Origin: Achromobacter pestifer
Lineage (GTDB): Bacteria; Pseudomonadota; Gammaproteobacteria; Burkholderiales; Burkholderiaceae_B
Reading direction: 5' to 3'
Length of the DNA stretch: 64,000 bases
Assembly (NCBI RefSeq): GCF_013267355.1
Contig: NZ_CP053985.1
Coordinates: 6,510,001 to 6,574,000, forward strand
In this document: piece by piece, positions 59,555 to 64,000 of the stretch
Layout of the letters: each line of letters begins with the position of its first letter
Numbering within the stretch: position 1 is the stretch's first letter
Translations under genes and position numbers: made by a program
The notes under the pieces: model-generated
The model's input: the letters and a program-made list of their open reading frames with translations, nothing else
The model's database searches: none
What the model was told of the DNA's origin: nothing

Positions 59555-60805
59555 ATGAGCACGCTGCTTAGCATCGAAGAACCCGCCGCTGCCCCGCCCC
59601 GTCCGCGGCCCCAATGGAGCGCCTTCACGGAAATGGGCTTCCGGCCGCTGTACCTGGCCGGCTGCTTCTGGGCGCTGGCGTCCGTGCTGCTGTGGGTGCA
59701 TGCCCCTGCCCGCCTGACGGGCGTGTTGAACGGCATGCCCTGGCACGCGCACGAGATGCTGTGGGGCTTCGTCGCCACCATCGCCGTGGGTTTCCTGCTG
59801 ACGGCGGGCGCCAATTGGACCGGCAAGAACCCCTTGCGCGGCACGCCCCTGGCGGTCCTGTGCGCGGTATGGATCGTGGCGCGCGTGGGCTATCTGCTGC
59901 CCGGACGGCCGGCCTTCGTAATGGCCGCCGCGGCGGACTTGCTATTTTTCGTCTGGGCCGCGGGCGCGCTGGGCCGCGCCGTCGCCGTCACGCGCAACCA
60001 GCGCAATTACGGCATTCCCTTCCTGCTGCTGGGCCTGGCCGCCACCAACGCGCTCTACCTCTGGGCCTCGGTCCAGGGCGACTACTTTGCGCTGATGCGC
60101 TACTTCAACGCGGGCCTGTTGTGCATGGCGGTGCTGACCCTGCTGATCGCGCGCCGCGTCATCCCCTTCTTCGCCAAGCGCGCCGTGGCGGGGCTGGACA
60201 TCCCGCCGCACACCCGCAGCGGCCACTGGCAGCTGGGCACGGGCATCGTCGCCATCGCCTGCCTGCTTGCCGGCCAGCCGCAGGCTGCCGCGCTGGCCTT
60301 GGCCGCGACCGGGCTGATCGCCCTGGCGCAATGGATATCTTGGAAGCCCTGGGCGGTCCGCAAGGTGCCGCTGCTATGGATTCTGTACGCGGGCTACGGC
60401 GGCCTGGGCATAGGCCTGCTGGTGGGCGCGGCACAACTGGCCGGCTATGTGCTGCGGCCAGCCTGGCCCGCCCACGTGATCGGCGTGGCCGGATTCTCGG
60501 TGCTGATCCTGGGCATGGTCACGCGCACCGCGCTCGGCCACCTGGGCCGGCCGCTGCAGACCGACCGCAGCATGGTGCTGAGCTATGCGCTGATGATCCT
60601 GGCGGCCCTGCTGCGCCTGGCCGCCCTACTCCCGACCGCCGCCACCATTGGTTTTCTGCACGCCTCGGCGACCGCCTGGGCGCTGGCCTTCGCGCTGTAC
60701 CTGTGGCGCTTCTTCCCGATGATGATCAGGCCGCGAGCCGATGCGGGCAAGACGGCCGCGCCGGTGATGAAGGTGGTGCCGGTCGCGCGGCGTCCGGCCG
60801 CCTGA
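59555..60805 (+). CDS. nnrS: NnrS-family heme-copper membrane protein
   Basis: 416 aa with about 12 membrane helices. FTEMGFRPLYLAGCFWALAS and PWHAHEMLWGFVATIAVGFLLTA, with the His-x-His pair, are the NnrS signature. NnrS protects against nitric oxide stress during denitrification in characterised bacteria. Divergent from narK1 with a shared FNR-like box. The ATG has no clear ribosome site. Confidence 0.93.
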   Translation: MSTLLSIEEPAAAPPRPRPQWSAFTEMGFRPLYLAGCFWALASVLLWVHAPARLTGVLNGMPWHAHEMLWGFVATIAVGFLLTAGANWTGKNPLRGTPLAVLCAVWIVARVGYLLPGRPAFVMAAAADLLFFVWAAGALGRAVAVTRNQRNYGIPFLLLGLAATNALYLWASVQGDYFALMRYFNAGLLCMAVLTLLIARRVIPFFAKRAVAGLDIPPHTRSGHWQLGTGIVAIACLLAGQPQAAALALAATGLIALAQWISWKPWAVRKVPLLWILYAGYGGLGIGLLVGAAQLAGYVLRPAWPAHVIGVAGFSVLILGMVTRTALGHLGRPLQTDRSMVLSYALMILAALLRLAALLPTAATIGFLHASATAWALAFALYLWRFFPMMIRPRADAGKTAAPVMKVVPVARRPAA

Positions 60806-60808
60806 GCC

Positions 60809-61639
60809 TCAGCCCCGCCCTTCGCGCCGGCGCGTGGCCGCCAGCTGCTGCTTCATGGCCTTGAGCCACGCCCTGACCTGCTGAATGTCGGCGAACTGCG
60901 AGAGCTCGAATTCGAGTTCGCCTATGTATTCCTCGGCGTCGGCAATCTCCGCGTCCAGGTCTTCGATCAGCTCGGAAGGATCTATGGATTGCGCGGGGTC
61001 GAAGTGGTACTTGGCCTTGAAGCCGTCTTCCTCGGCCGTGATTTCGCCGGCCAGAATGGCGAGCTGCGCGTCCAGCGCCTGGTTGTACTGCGCGTAGCGT
61101 TGCTCATCGACGCCTGCCCACTGATCGGGACCGGCAGCAGCCAAGGCTTCGATTTCCGCCAGAACCTCGGGAGCCGGCGCGGCCCCGCCGTCCGCCGGCT
61201 TGGCCAGCGGCGCTGCGGCGCCGTCCTCGTCCTGTTCGTCTTCCGGGCCGCCGTCGTAGTCCGAGCCGGCATGCTTGAGATACAGGGCCTTCAACCTGTC
61301 CGTGTCGCACTCGGCCGGCGTGCCGTCCAGCACGATGGCGTCCAGCGTCTCCTGCGCCAGCTGCGCGGCGATCTCGGACGCCAGGGCGCGTTCCGCCTTG
61401 GTCAGCTCCTTCTGCTTGCAGGCGTGGTCGAAGCAGGCCACCAGCTTGGCCTTCAGCTCGACCTCGACGGTCTCCTGCGGCGCCAGCACGTCCTCGTATT
61501 TCTTCTGATATTCCGGCAGCACGGCGTGCCAGCCGCGCAGGCGGGCGCGCTGCGCTTGCAGCGTTCCCACTAGCGACTCGAATCTCTGGCGTTGTGGCTT
61601 TCCGGATGCCGGTTGCGCGGCGGGCGTGTTTGCTTGCAT
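60809..61639 (-). CDS. Uncharacterised coiled-coil protein
   Basis: 276 aa, soluble, acidic and rich in Ala, Glu and Gln. Helical, coiled-coil-like parts (residues about 15-100 and 200-270) flank a disordered acidic linker (GGPEDEQDEDGAAAP, about 135-165). I do not recognise a family. It ends 3 bp from the nnrS stop (convergent). Upstream is AAATGA-N8-TCATTT (61677-61696), which could be an operator. Confidence 0.75.
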   Translation of the reverse strand: MQANTPAAQPASGKPQRQRFESLVGTLQAQRARLRGWHAVLPEYQKKYEDVLAPQETVEVELKAKLVACFDHACKQKELTKAERALASEIAAQLAQETLDAIVLDGTPAECDTDRLKALYLKHAGSDYDGGPEDEQDEDGAAAPLAKPADGGAAPAPEVLAEIEALAAAGPDQWAGVDEQRYAQYNQALDAQLAILAGEITAEEDGFKAKYHFDPAQSIDPSELIEDLDAEIADAEEYIGELEFELSQFADIQQVRAWLKAMKQQLAATRRREGRG

Positions 61640-61805
61640 GGAGGGAACCTGGACAGGCGGCGCAACGGGCGCCGTGAAATGATCGGAGCGTCATTTTAGA
61701 CGCGGCGGCGCCTGTCGATGCCTCGAAGCCCTGACCCGGGCATGCGCCCAGGCGCTGACACCCGCCCTGCCCGCCGGCACGCCGCGCGCAATCCAGGCTT
61801 CGAGG

Positions 61806-62012
61806 CTATCTGTCAGCCGGACCCTCGGCGGCGTTGTCCTCAGCCGTCGTGTCGGCGGGCTCGATGTCCTCGTCGGGCACCTCGTCGCCTTGGGCGCTGT
61901 CGCTGGCATCGTCCGGGTTCACCGGCGGCGGGCGATGGGCCGCCGTGCCGGGCGGCGGCGCGGACGCCATCGCTATCGGATGCAAGGCCAATTCAAATTG
62001 GATCTGGAGCAT
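61806..62012 (-). CDS. Small acidic hypothetical protein
   Basis: 68 aa from the ATG at 62012 with AGGTG 5-6 bases upstream. A short hydrophobic start (MLQIQFELALHPIAMA) is followed by a Pro-rich then strongly acidic, disordered tail (DDAS...GDEVPDEDIEPADTT). No recognised family. It lies 84 bp after another small hypothetical gene on the same strand. Coding is likely but not certain. Confidence 0.45.
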   Translation of the reverse strand: MLQIQFELALHPIAMASAPPPGTAAHRPPPVNPDDASDSAQGDEVPDEDIEPADTTAEDNAAEGPADR

Positions 62013-62096
62013 CGCGGCACCTATCAGGAAGCACGGCGAAATCCGCCGCAGCCTGGTATCAGCAAGCGCCATGCCCGCAAGCCAGTGCAAGAGGCC

Positions 62097-62363
62097 TCAG
62101 AAGCGCGGATTCTTGCCGAACGGCACTTCCGCATCCGACGGTTTCTCGAACGATGCCGTATCGCCGTTCAGGTCCGCCACGTGGATCTGGGCCAGCCGCG
62201 TTGCCTCGTCGATCGCGACCTGGGCCGAGGAGAAGCGTTCCTCGATGGCGATGCGTTCCTCGGGCTCCCCCGCGACCGGCGGAACCAGCACGTATCCTAT
62301 GCTCCAACTGCCCTGGTCCTCGATCGGACGCTCGAGCTGGAAATCCCATCTGGCGTGTTCCAT
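62097..62363 (-). CDS. Small hypothetical protein
   Basis: 88 aa, soluble. Opens MEHARWDFQLERPIEDQGSW and has a helix (SSAQVAIDEATRLAQIHVAD), ending in Arg-Phe. It lies 43 bp from the FAD monooxygenase gene end. I do not recognise a domain; composition and codon use match the neighbours, so it is probably a real gene. Confidence 0.6.
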   Translation of the reverse strand: MEHARWDFQLERPIEDQGSWSIGYVLVPPVAGEPEERIAIEERFSSAQVAIDEATRLAQIHVADLNGDTASFEKPSDAEVPFGKNPRF

Positions 62364-62406
62364 AGGGCCTCCTGTCGTTTCCTGCCTTCATGCTACTGCG
62401 GTTTAT

Positions 62407-63630
62407 TCAGACCCGGTACAAGCTGCCGAAACCGACTCCGTCAGCGGCAACCTCCTGTGTATCGCCCGCCATTGGCAAGCCCTGCGCCCACCCTGCCGCC
62501 AAGACCTGCGCGTCACGCACGGGATCGGCGGCCTTGGCGCGTTCGTCCCGCATGCGGCAGGTGGCGGGATCGGTGGCAAACAGGCCGCGCGCGAACACAC
62601 GTGCCTGCTCGATGAACTGCCCGGTCTTGGGCGCGCGGATCTGCGCGAAGCGCAGCAAGGCCGCGTCCAGCCCCTCGTCCGCGCCGTCCAGGCATCGGGC
62701 CAGATGCCAGGCATCCTCCATGGCCTGACACGCGCCCTGCCCCGAGGTCGGCAAGGGCGCGTGCGCCGCGTCGCCCACCAACAGCACGTTGCCCCGGTTC
62801 CAGGTTGTCAGGGGCTCGAGGTCATGCACGGCGATCAGATGGATCGCATGGGTCGGCGTCGCGCGGATGATGCGGGCGACAGGCTCGGGCCACCCTCCGA
62901 ACAAGGTCTCGACCTCGTTGCGCAGGTCCGCGGCAGGCGCCGCCGCGCGCAAGGGCCGCGCCTGCGCCCCCGCCCAATAGACCAGCCCCGGCCGCAGCGC
63001 CACGGCGCCAAAGCGCTCGCCCGCGCCCCAATAGTCCCGGATGGTGATTTCATCGACCAGCGCGTCATCCGCCTGCGCTACGCCTATCCAGTTCACGAAG
63101 CCCTGATAGACCGGCGCGTTATCGCCCGCGACGTAACGGCGCGCCACCGAATCCATGCGGCCGTCGGCGCCGATGAGCAGGTCCGGGCGGATGCGCAGCC
63201 CGTTCTCGAACCGCGCCACGGCCCGGCCGTCTCCATCCGGATCGATCGCCACTGCCCGATGTCCGTACTCCACTGGGATTCCGGCCACCGCCGCGGCTTC
63301 CAGTAGCACCGCCAGCAGATCCCGGCGCAATATCGTGTGGGTCGGATATCCCATCATCCGGTCCAGCAGCGCGATATCCAGGCCTCCCAGCGGATTGCCC
63401 GCTGCATCCTGACGCTGCATCGCCACTGGCCGGCCACCCACTGCCGCGATGTCTTGCAGCAATCCCAGTTCCTCCAGCACGAAGCCGGCATTGGGCCAGA
63501 GCGTCACGCCGGCCCCCATGGTCGCCGGCCCCGCCCGGCGCTCGTACACCCGAGGCATATGCCCCTGCTTACGCAAGGCCAGCGTCACGCTCAACCCCGC
63601 AATACCGCCGCCCAGTATTCCAATTTCCAC
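62407..63630 (-). CDS. FAD-dependent aromatic monooxygenase (class A)
   Basis: 407 aa. FAD motif GILGGGIAGLSVTLAL (residues 4-19), the DG-type region RPDLLIGADGRMDSVAR, and the second FAD motif LLVGDAAHAPLPTSGQG. The pattern is that of salicylate/6-hydroxynicotinate-type hydroxylases using NAD(P)H and O2. Substrate unknown. It is divergent from the LysR gene at the window end, its likely regulator. Confidence 0.88.
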   Translation of the reverse strand: MEIGILGGGIAGLSVTLALRKQGHMPRVYERRAGPATMGAGVTLWPNAGFVLEELGLLQDIAAVGGRPVAMQRQDAAGNPLGGLDIALLDRMMGYPTHTILRRDLLAVLLEAAAVAGIPVEYGHRAVAIDPDGDGRAVARFENGLRIRPDLLIGADGRMDSVARRYVAGDNAPVYQGFVNWIGVAQADDALVDEITIRDYWGAGERFGAVALRPGLVYWAGAQARPLRAAAPAADLRNEVETLFGGWPEPVARIIRATPTHAIHLIAVHDLEPLTTWNRGNVLLVGDAAHAPLPTSGQGACQAMEDAWHLARCLDGADEGLDAALLRFAQIRAPKTGQFIEQARVFARGLFATDPATCRMRDERAKAADPVRDAQVLAAGWAQGLPMAGDTQEVAADGVGFGSLYRV

Positions 63631-63768
63631 GCTGAAACTCTCCTGTAAGAACCGTCCTGACGCCTCGCCGGCGGCGGTTCATCGGACGATGACGGCATCT
63701 TAGATTCCGCCAATGATGAGAACTAGCATGTAAAAATAGGTTGGTTTAATACCTTAATCGGGATAATC

Positions 63769-64000
63769 ATGCGAGATGTGCTGGACCTGAATACCGTCCG
63801 CGTCTACGTGGCGGTCGTCGATGAACAGAGCTTCGCCGGCGCCGCCCGCCTGCTGGCCCTGCCCTCATCCAATGTCAGCCGCCACGTCGCCTCGCTGGAA
63901 CGCAGGCTGGGCGTGCGCCTGCTGGAGCGCAGCACCCGCCATCTGCGCATGACGGAAGCCGGCAGGCTCTTGTACGAACGCGCCAAACCCCTGCTCGACA
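63769..64000 (+). CDS. LysR-family regulator (5' end only)
   Basis: 77 codons are visible before the window ends. LDLNTVRVYVAVVDEQSFAG followed by LLALPSSNVSRHVASLERRLG is a LysR helix-turn-helix of the CrgA-like type. It is divergent from the FAD monooxygenase, with a 138-bp AT-rich gap, and likely regulates it. The effector domain is outside the window. Confidence 0.88.
   Translation, partial: MRDVLDLNTVRVYVAVVDEQSFAGAARLLALPSSNVSRHVASLERRLGVRLLERSTRHLRMTEAGRLLYERAKPLLD

Overview
This 64 kb window is chromosomal DNA from a high-GC betaproteobacterium, most likely an Achromobacter or close Bordetella relative (Alcaligenaceae). The evidence is uniform GC-rich coding, four Bug/TctC-type periplasmic binding proteins, many LysR and GntR regulators next to small catabolic operons, and a complete respiratory nitrate reductase region. 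I see no rRNA, tRNA, CRISPR array, insertion sequence or phage gene. Genes are packed tightly, with many 4-nt ATGA start/stop overlaps, and no gap between genes exceeds 300 bases.

Layout. 1-3.4 kb: end of a dipeptide-type ABC permease pair, followed by an acyl-CoA ligase and an SDR reductase. 3.4-10 kb: single genes (macrodomain, esterase, VOC, GNAT), a divergent LysR/NmrA pair, and an SDR-sugE-tetR operon with a TetR-like palindrome. 10-13.5 kb: an operon that looks like the 3-sulfinopropionate route (class III CoA-transferase, Bug protein, desulfinase-type acyl-CoA dehydrogenase lacking the usual catalytic Glu). 13.6-20.9 kb: LysR genes, a Bug protein, an ABC binding protein and a VanAB-type Rieske oxygenase. 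20.9-28.2 kb: two GntR-controlled sugar-acid-like clusters that converge on a shared hairpin. 28.3-33.5 kb: a sulfonate-type ABC transporter with a flavin acyl-CoA-dehydrogenase-like enzyme and an AhpD-like protein, divergent from an AraC regulator. 34.5-40.9 kb: Tat hydrolase, metY, and a FecI-FecR-TonB receptor system behind a Fur box.

41-61 kb is the main block: narK1-narK2-narGHJI-ppiC-moaA-can-mobB-narXL-ubiUVT, all on the minus strand, with nnrS divergent. It combines nitrate uptake, nitrate reductase, cofactor supply, nitrate sensing and oxygen-independent ubiquinone synthesis. FNR/Anr-like boxes lie before narK1/nnrS and before ubiU. narG and narK1 share an unusual two-part promoter-proximal motif. 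60.8-64 kb: three uncharacterised proteins, an FAD monooxygenase and the start of a divergent LysR gene.

The best candidates for follow-up are the narG/narK1 shared motif, the terminator plus short ORF in the dapA-like leader, the 3-sulfinopropionate operon, and the physical joining of ubiUVT to the nar cluster.
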